Of a stretch of DNA of 64,000 nt, positions 8,316 through 20,520 are shown in pieces. The notes under the pieces are model-generated. The model saw only the letters and a program-made list of their open reading frames with translations, ran no database searches and was not told where the DNA came from. How positions within the stretch are numbered: the stretch's first letter is position 1; each line of letters starts with the position of its first letter. The stretch spans positions 6,014,001 to 6,078,000 of the forward strand of contig CP063166.1 in NCBI GenBank assembly GCA_016806145.1, written 5' to 3'. This DNA comes from Variovorax paradoxus. GTDB taxonomy: Bacteria > Pseudomonadota > Gammaproteobacteria > Burkholderiales > Burkholderiaceae_C. The translations under genes and the position numbers were made by a program.

Positions 8316-8979
8316 TGGACGAGTCTCCCGGAGGATTCTTTTTCAGTTGAAACGCGGGCACGACACCCGGATCGGGCCGGCCGCTGAAGATGCGGGCGAC
8401 GCGGGAGAACAGCGCCTTGAGGAAGCGCCAGCTCTTGCGGGTCAGCCACACGCTCGCGACCAGCACGAGCACGAACAGCACGAGGAAGACGAAGGGATGC
8501 GCCACGGCCAGCCACAGGCCCGCGGGCACCATGGTGTCCTCCACCAGCGAGGCACCCACGTTCGAGAACGGCTCGGGCGAGGTGTTGATGGCCGCGCGCG
8601 TGGTGGCCTTGGCCGCATGCGCGGTGGCCGCGAAGCCGCCGCCGAGCAGCGCCGCCACCAGCGCCATCGCGCCGTGGTCGACACCGAACACGCTGGCCGC
8701 GAGCGCCGCGCCGGCCGGAATGCGGATCGCGGTGTGGACCACGTCCCAGAGCGAATCGAGCCCCGGGATCTTGTCGGCGAAGAACTCGACGAACACCATG
8801 AAGCCGCTGGCCGCGATCACCACCGGATGCGCGAGCAGCTGCAGCCCGCCCGGCAGCGGCACCCAGCCGAGGTAGCCGACCAGGCCCGTGAGCAGCACCA
8901 CCAGGTACAGCCGCACGCCGCTGGCCCAGCCGATGGCGGCGGCCAGGGCGAGCAGTTGGGGCATGTCGAGCGCGGTCAT
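8308..8979 (-). CDS. DUF4126 integral membrane protein within the leucine cluster
   Basis: A 223-residue polytopic inner-membrane protein (LLALAAAIGWASGVRLYLVVLLTGLVGYLG; later hydrophobic segments near residues 70, 105 and 160-185) of the DUF4126 family. The C-terminus is basic and soluble. Start 8979 begins MTALDMPQLL just after the hydratase stop; the ATG at 9015 would overlap that gene. It sits between the hydratase and carboxylase-alpha genes with tight or overlapping junctions, so it is co-transcribed with leucine catabolism. No function is established for DUF4126; the position suggests it is a genuine part of this operon in this lineage, but not what it does. Confidence 0.85.
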   Translation of the reverse strand: MTALDMPQLLALAAAIGWASGVRLYLVVLLTGLVGYLGWVPLPGGLQLLAHPVVIAASGFMVFVEFFADKIPGLDSLWDVVHTAIRIPAGAALAASVFGVDHGAMALVAALLGGGFAATAHAAKATTRAAINTSPEPFSNVGASLVEDTMVPAGLWLAVAHPFVFLVLFVLVLVASVWLTRKSWRFLKALFSRVARIFSGRPDPGVVPAFQLKKNPPGDSSNV

Positions 8980-8995
8980 GGGATGAAGGGGCCGG

Positions 8996-9796
8996 TCAGG
9001 ACGACGCGCCCGCAAGCCAGGACGGCTTGCGCTTCTGCAGGAAGGCCTGCACGCCCTCGCGGCCCTCGTCGCTGGCGCGGATGTCGGCGATGCCTTCGAC
9101 CGTCTTCGCGATCAGCGCGTCGTCGATCTCGCGGCCCGCCACGTCGGCCACCAGCTGCTTGCAGGCGCGCACGGCGGCCGGGCTCGCGCCGGTCAGCGCC
9201 TTGAGCAGCTCGTCGACCTTGGCATCGAGCGCATCGGCCCCGACCACCTCGTGCACGAAGCCGATGCGGTACGCCTCGACGGCGCCGAAGCGCTCGGCCG
9301 TGAGGAAGTAGCGCTGCGAGGCGCGCGTGCCCATGGCGCGCAGCACGTAGGGGCTGATGGTGGCGGGCACCAGGCCGATCCTGACCTCGCTCAGGCAGTA
9401 CCAGGCGCTGTCCACGCTCACGGCCATGTCGCAGGCCGCGACCAGCCCCATGCCGCCCGCGTAGACGTCGCCCTGCACGCGCGCGATGGTCGGCTTCGGG
9501 CACTCGGCGATGGTGCGCAGCATGGCGGCGAGCTTGCCGGCGTCGGCGATGTTCTCGTCGCGGCTGTAGTCGGCCATGCGGCGCATCCAGTTGAGGTTGG
9601 CGCCGGCGCAAAACGCCGGGCCGTCGGCGCCCAGCACGATGGCCTTGACCTGCGCCGCCGCGCCGGCCTCGGTGAAGGCCCGCGTCAGCTCGGCGATGAC
9701 CACGTCGTCGAAGGCGTTGCGGGCCTCGGGCTGGTCGAGCCAGATGCGCGCGACGGCGCCGTCGATCGCGAGGCTCAGCTTAGTGAAGTCGCTCAT
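8996..9796 (-). CDS. liuC: Enoyl-CoA hydratase/isomerase family protein, probable methylglutaconyl-CoA hydratase
   Basis: A 266-residue crotonase-fold enzyme with the oxyanion-hole string GPAFCAGANLNWM and the second conserved loop DVYAGGMGLVAACDMAVS. In the third step of the lower leucine pathway it would hydrate 3-methylglutaconyl-CoA to HMG-CoA. The crotonase family is functionally broad, so the specific reaction is taken from its place between the two carboxylase subunit genes. The gap to the upstream carboxylase beta gene is 13 bases, consistent with one transcript. No HMG-CoA lyase gene follows in this window. Confidence 0.9.
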   Translation of the reverse strand: MSDFTKLSLAIDGAVARIWLDQPEARNAFDDVVIAELTRAFTEAGAAAQVKAIVLGADGPAFCAGANLNWMRRMADYSRDENIADAGKLAAMLRTIAECPKPTIARVQGDVYAGGMGLVAACDMAVSVDSAWYCLSEVRIGLVPATISPYVLRAMGTRASQRYFLTAERFGAVEAYRIGFVHEVVGADALDAKVDELLKALTGASPAAVRACKQLVADVAGREIDDALIAKTVEGIADIRASDEGREGVQAFLQKRKPSWLAGASS

Positions 9797-9809
9797 GCCG
9801 CGTTCCTCC

Positions 9810-11459
<1,650 letters not shown>

Positions 11460-11481
11460 GGTGAAATCAAATTCGGGGGCA

Positions 11482-11586
11482 GGACGCAGAGGACGCGAAG
11501 GTTTCGCAAAAGGCGCGAAAGAATTCAATCAAAAGATTTGGCTGTCCTTTTGCGTCCTTCGCGAAACCTTCGCGTCCTCTGCGTCC
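11482..11586. repeat. Intergenic inverted repeat between liuB and the acyl-CoA synthetase gene
   Basis: A 26-base perfect inverted repeat: 11482-11507 (begins GGACGCAGAGGACGCG) and 11561-11586 (ends CGCGTCCTCTGCGTCC), separated by 53 bases containing more partly matching GCGAA/TTCGC units. It fills the 138-base gap between the two genes. Similar 'ACGCAGAGGACGCGAAGG' units occur as dispersed repeats in Comamonadaceae as far as I recall. It could fold in the operon mRNA and affect stability, or be a mobile repeat. Confidence 0.8.
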
Positions 11587-11597
11587 GGACCCCGTAT

Positions 11598-13271
<1,674 letters not shown>

Positions 13272-13331
13272 GTTGATGTCCTTGTCTCCTTGCCTTGCCT
13301 CTTCTCCTCTGGGGGAGGGAGAAAAACCGAA

Positions 13332-14504
13332 CTAAGCGGTCTCTGCGAACAGCTCGCGCCCGATCAGCATGCGCCGGATCTCGCTGGTGCCGGCGCCGAT
13401 CTCGTAGAGCTTGGCATCGCGCCACAGCCGCTCGACCGGGAATTCCTTGGTGTAGCCCACGCCGCCGAGCGCCTGGATCGCCTCGCCGGCCATCCAGGTC
13501 GCCTTCTCGGCCGAGTAGAGAATCGCGCCGGCCGCGTCCTTGCGGAAGGTGCGCGCATGGTCGTTGCGGTCGCAGGCCTTGCCCACGGCGTACACGTAGG
13601 CGCGCGTGGCCTGCCAGGTCGAGTACATGTCGGCGATCTTGCCCTGCATGAGCTGGAACTCGCCGATGCTCTGGCCGAACTGCTTGCGCTCGTGGATGAA
13701 GGGCAGCACCGCATCCATGCAGGCCGCCATGATGCCCAGCGGGCCGCCAGAGAGCACGGCGCGCTCGTAGTCGAGGCCGCTCATCAGCACCTTCGCGCCC
13801 TGGCCCTCGCCGCCGAGCACGTTCTCCTCGGGCACCTCGCAGTTGTCGAAGAACAGCGGGAAGGTGTTGGAGCCGCGCATGCCGAGCTTGTCGAGCTTGG
13901 TGCCGGCCGAGAAGCCCTTGAAGCCCTTCTCGACGATGAAGGCGGTCATGCCGCGCGCGCCCATCTCGGGCTCGGTCTTGCCGTAGATCACCAGCGTGTC
14001 GGCGTCGCCGCCGTTGGTGATCCACATCTTGCCGCCGTTGAGCACGTAGTAGCCGTCCTTCTTCTCGGCCTTGAGCTTCATGCTCACCACGTCGGAGCCG
14101 GCATTGGGCTCGCTCATGGCCAGCGCGCCCACGTGCTCGCCGCTCACCAGCTTGGGCAGGTACTTCTTCTTCTGTGCCTCGCTGCCGTTGCGGTGGATCT
14201 GGTTCACGCACAGGTTCGAGTGCGCGCCGTACGACAGGCCGACCGAGGCCGAGGCGCGCGACACCTCTTCCATCGCCACGATGTGCGCGAGGTAGCCGAG
14301 CTCGGTGCCGCCGTACTCCTCCTTCACGGTCATGCCGTGCAGGCCGAGGTCGCCGAGCTTCTTCCAGAGGTCGTGCGGGAACAGGTTCTCGCGGTCGATG
14401 TCCGCGGCGCGGGGCGCGATTTCATTCGCGGCGAAGTCCTGGATCGCGCTGCGCAGCGAGTCGATGGTCTCGCCCAGGTCGAAGTTCAGGCCGGGATCGT
14501 GCAT
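13332..14504 (-). CDS. liuA: Isovaleryl-CoA dehydrogenase
   Basis: A 390-residue FAD acyl-CoA dehydrogenase that oxidises isovaleryl-CoA to 3-methylcrotonyl-CoA, passing electrons to ETF. It shows the diagnostic isovaleryl-CoA dehydrogenase pattern: the catalytic Glu sits in [13 protein letters not shown], while the usual C-terminal YEGT is replaced by [12 protein letters not shown]. That combination distinguishes it from the acyl-CoA dehydrogenase at 26820. First gene of the minus-strand leucine cluster; the AraC regulator gene is divergent, and direct repeats lie in the shared 141-base promoter region. Confidence 0.95.
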   Translation of the reverse strand: MHDPGLNFDLGETIDSLRSAIQDFAANEIAPRAADIDRENLFPHDLWKKLGDLGLHGMTVKEEYGGTELGYLAHIVAMEEVSRASASVGLSYGAHSNLCVNQIHRNGSEAQKKKYLPKLVSGEHVGALAMSEPNAGSDVVSMKLKAEKKDGYYVLNGGKMWITNGGDADTLVIYGKTEPEMGARGMTAFIVEKGFKGFSAGTKLDKLGMRGSNTFPLFFDNCEVPEENVLGGEGQGAKVLMSGLDYERAVLSGGPLGIMAACMDAVLPFIHERKQFGQSIGEFQLMQGKIADMYSTWQATRAYVYAVGKACDRNDHARTFRKDAAGAILYSAEKATWMAGEAIQALGGVGYTKEFPVERLWRDAKLYEIGAGTSEIRRMLIGRELFAETA

Positions 14505-14593
14505 GGGTGTTGTCTCCTCTGAAGGGGGCCGGCGCGTGGGGCTGCCCGCGCCACGACGCGCTGGAAAGGCGCCAGCTTACGCCTCGCGGCGCC

Positions 14594-14628
14594 GCAATTG
14601 GCGCCACAATGGTTGCAATTTGCGCCAC
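14594..14628. promoter_or_regulatory. Direct repeats, candidate AraC-type operator
   Basis: Two near-identical 14-base direct repeats, GCAATTGGCGCCAC (14594-14607) and GCAATTTGCGCCAC (14615-14628), start 21 bases apart, i.e. two helical turns. They lie in the divergent promoter region between liuA and the araC-like gene, 18 bases before the regulator start. Tandem half-sites with this phasing are what AraC/XylS proteins bind. Confidence 0.65.
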
Positions 14629-14645
14629 GCCGGCACCGCCTCGCC

Positions 14646-15716
14646 ATGTCCTCCCCCTCCTTCCTCCGCCCCGCCCGCGCGGTCACGCCGATGGCCTTCG
14701 TGCGAGCCATCGTCAAGGGCTACGAGCGCTACTGCCAGGACCCGTCCGAGGCGCTGAAGGCGGCACAGATCACGCCGCGCGAGCTCGCGCGGCCCGGCGC
14801 GCGCGTGACGGCGGCGCAGTTCGAGGCGCTGTCGGGCCATGCGATGCAGGAGCTCGACGACGAGGCGCTGGGCTGGTTCTCGCGCCGCCTGCCCTGGGGC
14901 AGCTACGGCATGCTGTGCCGCGCCTCGCTGACCTCGCCCGACCTCGGCGTGGCGATCAAGCGCTGGTGCCGCCACCACCGGCTGCTGACCGAGGACATCG
15001 GCCTCGCGCTCGAGGTGACGGGCGGCGTGGCCACGCTGCGCATCACCGAGAACCGCCCGCTCGACCCGGCCTTCCGCGAGTTCTGCCTCGTGACCAGCCT
15101 GCGCTTCATGCACGGCTACATGTGCTGGGCCATCGACTCGCGCATCTCGCTGCGGCAGGCCGGCTTTCCCTTTCCCGCGCCGGCGCACCGCGACGCCTAC
15201 GCGGCGATGTTCACGCCCGAGGTGCGCTTCGACGCGGCGCGCGCGAGCATCGCCTTCGACGAGCGCTACCTCGCGCTGCCGCTGCAGCGCGACGAGCGCG
15301 CGCTGCGCACCATGCTCAAGCGCGCGCTGCCGCTCACGATCCTGCAGTACCGGCGCGACCGGCTGCTGGGCCAGCGCGTGCGCGAGCTGCTGCGCTCGCG
15401 CGCCGCCGAGACCACCACCGCCGAGGCGCTGGCCACGCTGCTCAACGTGTCGAGCCGCACCCTGCACCGCCAGCTGCAGGAGGAAGGCAGCTCGCTGCAG
15501 GCGCTCAAGAACGAGGTGCGCCACGAGCTCGCGGTCGACCTGCTGCGGCGCACCCACCGGCCGATCAAGCAGGTCGCGCTGGCGGCGGGCTTTCGCAACG
15601 AGAAGAGCTTTTCGCGCGCCTTCCTGCAATGGACGGGACTCGCGCCCAGGGACTTCCGCCAGCAGGCGGCCACGCCCGCGCCCGGACCGTCACGCACCCG
15701 GGACCTCCCTCCATGA
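14646..15716 (+). CDS. AraC-family transcriptional regulator
   Basis: A 356-residue regulator. The N-terminal two-thirds resembles the arabinose-binding-type ligand domain (PF12625 style) seen in OruR/ArgR-like activators (FVRAIVKGYERY, SLRFMHGYMCWAID). The C-terminal HTH_18 domain carries TLLNVSSRTLHRQLQEEGSSLQALKNEVRHELAVDLL and IKQVALAAGFRNEKSFSRAFLQWTGLAPRDFR. Divergent orientation makes it the likely local regulator of the leucine genes, which is unusual because the known regulators of such clusters, as I recall, are MerR-type LiuR and TetR-type LiuQ. Start 14646 gives the usual N-terminus. Overlaps the site-2 protease start (ATGA). Confidence 0.9.
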   Translation: MSSPSFLRPARAVTPMAFVRAIVKGYERYCQDPSEALKAAQITPRELARPGARVTAAQFEALSGHAMQELDDEALGWFSRRLPWGSYGMLCRASLTSPDLGVAIKRWCRHHRLLTEDIGLALEVTGGVATLRITENRPLDPAFREFCLVTSLRFMHGYMCWAIDSRISLRQAGFPFPAPAHRDAYAAMFTPEVRFDAARASIAFDERYLALPLQRDERALRTMLKRALPLTILQYRRDRLLGQRVRELLRSRAAETTTAEALATLLNVSSRTLHRQLQEEGSSLQALKNEVRHELAVDLLRRTHRPIKQVALAAGFRNEKSFSRAFLQWTGLAPRDFRQQAATPAPGPSRTRDLPP

Positions 15717-16255
15717 ACGGCTACACGCGGATTCGCAGGCTCCGGGTCTTCGGCGCCCGGGTCTACATCCACTGGTCCGCCCTTCTGCTCGGCCTGGGCC
15801 TGTTCCTGCTGTGCATCCGCACGCCGCTGCTCGCGGTCCTCACCATCGTCTCGTACTTCGGCATCATCTTCCTGCACGAGGCCGGCCACGCGGGCTTCGC
15901 CCGCCGCATGGGCTACCGGCCGTTCGCGATCTACCTCGGCGTGATCCATGGCGTGTGCGACTACGAGGAGCCCTACAGCCACAAGGACGAGGCCATCGTC
16001 GCCTGGGGCGGTGTTGCCGCGCAGCTCGCGGTGGCGCTGCCGCTGATCGCGCTGGCCGCCACCACGCCGCTGGCGAGCGTGCGCGGGCTCGGCCCGGTGA
16101 TCGCCTTCCTCGGCTACTTCAACCTCGTGTTCGCGCTGCTCAACCTGGTGCCGGTGGCGCCGCTCGACGGCGCCAAGGCCTGGGCGCTGATCCCGATCGC
16201 GCTGGCCGAGCGGCGCCACAAGGCGCAGGCCGCGCGCCGCTCCGGCAAGCGCTGA
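15713..16255 (+). CDS. Site-2 protease family (M50-like) membrane protein
   Basis: A 180-residue membrane protein with the zinc-protease motif HEAGH (His55, Glu56, His59) at the end of a transmembrane segment and a second metal-ligand region PLDGAKAW near residue 150, in the order typical of S2P/M50 proteins. Short M50 proteins of this size lack PDZ or CBS domains. Substrate unknown. It is coupled to the araC-like gene by a 4-base overlap, so both are on one transcript; whether they are functionally linked is unclear. Confidence 0.85.
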   Translation: MNGYTRIRRLRVFGARVYIHWSALLLGLGLFLLCIRTPLLAVLTIVSYFGIIFLHEAGHAGFARRMGYRPFAIYLGVIHGVCDYEEPYSHKDEAIVAWGGVAAQLAVALPLIALAATTPLASVRGLGPVIAFLGYFNLVFALLNLVPVAPLDGAKAWALIPIALAERRHKAQAARRSGKR

Positions 16256-16265
16256 ACCGCGGCGC

Positions 16266-17237
16266 TCACTGCGCCTCGATGCTGAGTTCGCGCATGCGCC
16301 GCGTGATGACGTCCAACTCGGCGCGGTAGGCGCTCGCGAACTGCTCGGGCGTGCTGTTCATGATCTCGAAGCCGCGGGCCACGAACTGCTGGCCGACCTC
16401 GGGCGCGCCCACCACCTCGCGCACCTCCTTCGCGAGCCGCTCCACGATGGGCTTCGGCGTGGCCGCGGGCGCCAGCAGGCCGATCCAGACGTTGCTGTCG
16501 TACAGCGGATCGTCGAAGCCCAGCTCGTGCATCGTCGGCACCTGCGGCAAGGTGCTCGAGCGCTGCCGCCCGAGCACGGCCAGCGGCACGATCTTGCCGC
16601 CCGGCACATGCTGCATCGCGCTCGCCACCGACGACAGGCCGATGTCGACCGTGCCCGACAGCAGGTCGGTGACCACCAGCCCCTCGCCGCGCTGCGGCAC
16701 GTGCACCATGCCGCCGCCCAGGCTTCGGTTGAGGCTCTCGCCGGCCAGGTGGCCGAGGCCGCCGATGCCCCACGAGGCATAGCTGAGCTTGGCGCCGCCG
16801 GAGCCGGCCTTGGCCTTGAGGTCGGCGAGGCTGCGCAGGCCCGAGCCTGGATGGGTCGAGATCAGCGCCGGGCTGCGCACGATCTGCGTGATCGGCGCGA
16901 AGTCCTTGCGCGGGTCGTAGGCCAGCGTGCGGTAGAGCGCGGTGTTGTTGATCTGCGAGTCGGTGATCGTCATCAGCAGCGTGTAGCCATCGGCCTTGGC
17001 GCGCGCCACCTCGGCGGCGCCGATGGCACCGGCCGCGCCCGCCTTGTTGTCGATCACCACCGGCTGGCCCAGCGCCTTCGACAGGCGTTCGCCGACGGTG
17101 CGCGCCACGTAGTCGGTGGCGCCGCCGGCCGGATAGGGCACGACGATGCGGATCGGCCGCGACGGGTAGGCCTCCTGGGCGGCGGCGGGAACGGCGAAGG
17201 CCAGCGCGGCGCAGGCGATCGAAAGCAGCTTGAGCAT
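16266..17237 (-). CDS. TTT-family (Bug) periplasmic substrate-binding protein
   Basis: A 323-residue Bug protein with signal peptide (ends [10 protein letters not shown]) and the family segments [34 protein letters not shown] and [11 protein letters not shown]. Upstream on the same strand, 48 bases away after the oxygenase gene, lies a Rieske oxygenase, so the two are probably co-transcribed. The bound solute may be the oxygenase substrate, perhaps an aromatic carboxylate, which is inference from pairing. A GGAGACAAG site precedes the start. Confidence 0.9.
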   Translation of the reverse strand: MLKLLSIACAALAFAVPAAAQEAYPSRPIRIVVPYPAGGATDYVARTVGERLSKALGQPVVIDNKAGAAGAIGAAEVARAKADGYTLLMTITDSQINNTALYRTLAYDPRKDFAPITQIVRSPALISTHPGSGLRSLADLKAKAGSGGAKLSYASWGIGGLGHLAGESLNRSLGGGMVHVPQRGEGLVVTDLLSGTVDIGLSSVASAMQHVPGGKIVPLAVLGRQRSSTLPQVPTMHELGFDDPLYDSNVWIGLLAPAATPKPIVERLAKEVREVVGAPEVGQQFVARGFEIMNSTPEQFASAYRAELDVITRRMRELSIEAQ

Positions 17238-17285
17238 GGGTCTTGTCTCCTCGTTGGGTTCTTGTGGGGTCCGGTGCGCAGCGCG

Positions 17286-18347
17286 TCAGCAGCTCGCGGC
17301 GCGCTCGGGCTGCGAGGGCACCTCGTTCCGCCGCTCGTCCTCGAGCGCCTGCGCCACCAGCCGGCGGAACTGCACCAGTGCCGAATCCATGGCCAGCGGC
17401 AGCATCGGCAGCAGGGGCGCGTGCTCGATGTTGCGGGCCTGCGCGGTGATCATGTCGCGGTCCTCGTTGAAGGCCACGATCAGGCTGTCGTAGAGCGTGC
17501 GCGTGAGCTGCTCGCCGCCCAGCGAGGGCCGGTGCGCCTGCTGGAAGAAGTAGTGGGTGCTGGTCTCGGTCTCGGGCGTCAGGGTCTGGCAGCTGTGCAG
17601 CTCGACGGCATGGCGCATGTCGCCCTCGGCGTCCTCCACCGGCCGGCCGCCCGACTGCATCAGCAGCGTGCCCGGCAGCACGAAGTCGTAGACGAACCAG
17701 CGGTCGAAGCGCGCATCGGGCGCGAAGGGCCGCGCGCCGGCCCAGTGCGCGGGCGGCGGCACGTTCGCCACGCGGCGCGTCACGCGCAGGCCGCGCTCGA
17801 TCTTCTCGATCTCGGGCCGCGCCTGCGCGATCGCGGTCGAGCCGCCGAGCGTCTTCTCGTGCACGTAGCTCAGGTGCGAGAAGTCCAGCAGGTTGTCGCA
17901 GATCAGCAGGTAGGGCGTGTCGTAGTGCAGGTAGCCCGGGATGTGGCGCCACTCGGGGTGGTCGCACGAGAAGTTGTCGGGCAGCAGCGCCGTGTCGGCG
18001 CGCTCGGCCTCGCCCATCCACACGAACACCCAGCGGTTGCGCACCGCCACCGGATAGCTGCGCACCCGCGCGCGCGGCGGCACCGTCGCCATGCCCGGCA
18101 CCTCGACGCAGGTGCCGCGCGCATCGAACTTGAGCCCGTGGTAGCCGCAGCGCACGCAGTCGCCCTCGCGCCGGCCCTTGGACAGCGGCGCATGGCGATG
18201 GCAGCAGCGGTCTTCGAGCGCCACCACCTCGCCCTGCGCGGTGCGGTACAGCAGCAGCGGCTCGCCGATGACGGTGCGGTTGAACAGGCCCTCGGCGGGA
18301 ATCTCGTGGTCCCAGGCGACCACGTACCAGCAGTTGCGGATGAACAT
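17286..18347 (-). CDS. Rieske-type aromatic ring-hydroxylating oxygenase / O-demethylase alpha subunit
   Basis: A 353-residue oxygenase of the VanA/dicamba-demethylase type. The N-terminal Rieske [2Fe-2S] centre is visible as CCHRHAPL followed by CVRCGYHG (Cys-x-His ... Cys-x2-His). The mononuclear iron site follows in LLDFSHLSYVHEKTLGG. Such enzymes demethylate or hydroxylate aromatic acids with electrons from a separate reductase; no reductase gene is present here. Start MFIRNCWYVVAW matches VanA N-termini and has GGAG about 11 bases upstream; an alternative ATG lies 6 codons earlier. Paired with the Bug gene downstream. Confidence 0.88.
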   Translation of the reverse strand: MFIRNCWYVVAWDHEIPAEGLFNRTVIGEPLLLYRTAQGEVVALEDRCCHRHAPLSKGRREGDCVRCGYHGLKFDARGTCVEVPGMATVPPRARVRSYPVAVRNRWVFVWMGEAERADTALLPDNFSCDHPEWRHIPGYLHYDTPYLLICDNLLDFSHLSYVHEKTLGGSTAIAQARPEIEKIERGLRVTRRVANVPPPAHWAGARPFAPDARFDRWFVYDFVLPGTLLMQSGGRPVEDAEGDMRHAVELHSCQTLTPETETSTHYFFQQAHRPSLGGEQLTRTLYDSLIVAFNEDRDMITAQARNIEHAPLLPMLPLAMDSALVQFRRLVAQALEDERRNEVPSQPERAASC

Positions 18348-18474
18348 GCGCGTTCTCGTCTCCATCGTGTGCGACGAGATCGTGTGCCCGCCGCTGCCGC
18401 GATCGTGGGGCGAACGACCGGGCGGCGCGTCCCCCGCGAAGGGGACGGCGACGACGATAGTCAGCGACGGAGGG

Positions 18475-19311
18475 TCAGGCCGCGAGCCGCACCAGCGCGG
18501 CGCGGTCGTGGATGCCGAGCTTGAGGTAGGCGCGCTTGCGCAGCGTGACCACGCTCGAGGGCGCGATATCGAGGTCGGCCGCGATGCCGTCGGCCGTGAG
18601 CCCGCAGGCGATGCGCGCCGCCACGTCGAGCTCGCGCGCGCTCAGCGCGCCCGCCAGCGCCGCGATGCGCGCGCGGGCCAGCGCGATGCGGGTGTCCATG
18701 TCGGGCCCGACCCCGCCCGCGCCCACCAGGTTGCGGTGCACCTGCCGCAGCAGCGGCGACACCGCGAGCACGCGCTCGATCTCCTGCGGCGCGAAGCGGC
18801 CCATGGCCTCGCTGCGGTAGAGGTTGATCGAGAACGCGGTGCGCGGCGCCGGCATGTAGAGCAGCGCCAGTCGCTCCGAGAGGTGCTCGCGCTCGTAGAT
18901 CTGCTGGCGCCAGCCGGCATCGGGGATGTCGGGCGAGCGCATGTGCAGCACCGTCATCGCGGCCGACTCGCGGGTCTGCACGCGCATCTGCCGCGCGATG
19001 CGCGTGGCGTCGTCGAAACGGTAGAAGTGGCGCCGGTACTGCGCGAAGCAGTCGCGCGTGACGTTGGGCGTGGCCGCGTGGAACGCGTGCCCTTCGATCT
19101 GCGCCGGTGCCTCGTCGCCGTGCGACACCAGCGAGATGAACTCCACCGGCAGCAGCGCATTGAGGAAATGCAGCATCGCGCGCGCCGGTGCCGCGTCGCG
19201 CGGCGCATCGAGCAGCAGCGAGACCGTGCGCAGGTCGAGCACGGCCGACGACGGCCGGCCGAGGGCGGCATCGGAGACCTGCCAGGTGGATTGCGGCGGC
19301 GTCGGCTGCAT
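18475..19311 (-). CDS. LuxR-family transcriptional regulator
   Basis: A 278-residue regulator. The C-terminus is a GerE/LuxR helix-turn-helix (LSARELDVAARIACGLTADGIAADLDIAPSS). The N-terminal 200 residues show no autoinducer or receiver motif that I recognise. It lies 127 bases upstream of the Rieske oxygenase gene on the same strand, so it may control that gene pair or be part of the same locus. A second, unrelated LuxR-type gene is at 23585 with a similar layout. Confidence 0.87.
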   Translation of the reverse strand: MQPTPPQSTWQVSDAALGRPSSAVLDLRTVSLLLDAPRDAAPARAMLHFLNALLPVEFISLVSHGDEAPAQIEGHAFHAATPNVTRDCFAQYRRHFYRFDDATRIARQMRVQTRESAAMTVLHMRSPDIPDAGWRQQIYEREHLSERLALLYMPAPRTAFSINLYRSEAMGRFAPQEIERVLAVSPLLRQVHRNLVGAGGVGPDMDTRIALARARIAALAGALSARELDVAARIACGLTADGIAADLDIAPSSVVTLRKRAYLKLGIHDRAALVRLAA

Positions 19312-19394
19312 GCCGGGATTGTGGCGGCCGGCGGCGCGGCGCGGAATGCCTGGCGCTCGGGATTAACCCGCGCGCGATGCCACGGGAAGACGCC

Positions 19395-19721
19395 TCAGGC
19401 CGGCTGGGCGATCTTCGCGAGCGCCTCGGCGATCGAGGCGCTGTCGGTGGGCCGCACCAGCTTTGCGACCTCGCGGCCGTCGCGCATGAACACCAGCGTG
19501 GGCCACAGCTTCACGCCGAACGAGCGGCCCAGCGGACGCCCGCTGCCGTCCTCGACCTTGATGTGGCGCAGGCCCGCATGCTGCGAGAAGGCCTCGGCGA
19601 TGTTCGGCTGCGCGGCCTTGCAGATGCCGCACCAGTTGGTGCCGAACTCGACCACCGCGGGGCCTTGCAGGGCGTCGATCTCGCTGCGGTCGGGCTGTTC
19701 GGTCTTGTACTCGGAGGTCAT
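19395..19721 (-). CDS. Thioredoxin-family protein
   Basis: A 108-residue thioredoxin-fold protein with the redox motif WCGICK (Cys31, Cys34) and cis-Pro loop WPTLVFM. The active site differs from classical WCGPC, and no signal peptide is present, so it is a cytoplasmic thioredoxin-like reductase or chaperone of unknown partner. Start 19721 is set by family length; upstream open frame overlaps the HAD gene. It lies 109 bases after the HAD phosphatase gene on the same strand. Confidence 0.88.
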   Translation of the reverse strand: MTSEYKTEQPDRSEIDALQGPAVVEFGTNWCGICKAAQPNIAEAFSQHAGLRHIKVEDGSGRPLGRSFGVKLWPTLVFMRDGREVAKLVRPTDSASIAEALAKIAQPA

Positions 19722-19830
19722 GCGCGGGGGCTCCTGGTGGGCATTGGAGGGTGGGCCGGCGCCGCCGGCGGCCGGGCGTGATTCGATTCGAACAGAAAGC
19801 CGGCAGCCCTGCCGCCGGTGGGTGTTCGCT

Positions 19831-20520
19831 TCAGCCGATGGGCCGGTGCGCCGCGAGCAGGGCCGGCAGTTCGGCCATGTCGCTGAACACCTGCACCGCG
19901 CCGACGCTGCGCAGCGCCGCGGGCCCGCTGTGGCCCGACTCGCCCGTGCTGTAGCCGAACACCGTCGCACCCGCCGCCACGCCCGCCATCGCGCCCGTGA
20001 CCGTGTCCTCGACCACCGCGCAGCGCTTCGGATCCACGCCCAGCGCCGCCGCCGCCGCGAGGTACACGTCGGGCGCCGGCTTCGAGCGCGGCATCTCGTG
20101 CCCGCTGAAGACCCGTCCCGCGAAGCAGTCGAGGATGCCGACCTTCTCGAGCTGCAGCTCGACCTTGAAGCGATCCGCCCCCGAGGCGCAGGCGATGCGT
20201 CCGTCGAGCCGCTCGAACAGCGCGCGCACCGCGGCGGGCGCATTCGGAATCGCCGTCAGGTCCCGCTCCAGCGCCTCGTTGCGGCGCTCGCGAAAGCCGT
20301 GGAGCCATTCGGGCGTGATGCGAAACCCCGTCTTCGACTCGATCAGATCGGCTTCGTCCTTGACCGCCTTGCCGGTGAAGATGCGCATCGATTCGTCGGT
20401 GGTGAGAGGCCAGCCCAGTTCGCCGAGCATCTCGGCAAGCACGCGGTTGGTGATGGGTTCGGAGTCGACGAGGACACCGTCGCAGTCGAAAAGGACCGCG
20501 GCGAAAGGAAAAGAAGACAT
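19831..20520 (-). CDS. HAD-superfamily phosphatase (subfamily IA)
   Basis: A 229-residue phosphoglycolate-phosphatase-like hydrolase. Motif I is FDCDGVLVDSEP with nucleophile Asp12 and Asp14; motif III is RSKPAPDVYL; motif IV is CAVVEDTVTGAMAGVAAG. Acts in the cytoplasm on a small phosphorylated metabolite, unspecified. The start at 20520 abuts a long dispersed repeat; the upstream open frame to 20823 is repeat sequence. The first 60 codons are unusually pyrimidine-rich compared with the rest of the gene, part of the skew pattern next to the repeat. Confidence 0.9.
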   Translation of the reverse strand: MSSFPFAAVLFDCDGVLVDSEPITNRVLAEMLGELGWPLTTDESMRIFTGKAVKDEADLIESKTGFRITPEWLHGFRERRNEALERDLTAIPNAPAAVRALFERLDGRIACASGADRFKVELQLEKVGILDCFAGRVFSGHEMPRSKPAPDVYLAAAAALGVDPKRCAVVEDTVTGAMAGVAAGATVFGYSTGESGHSGPAALRSVGAVQVFSDMAELPALLAAHRPIG

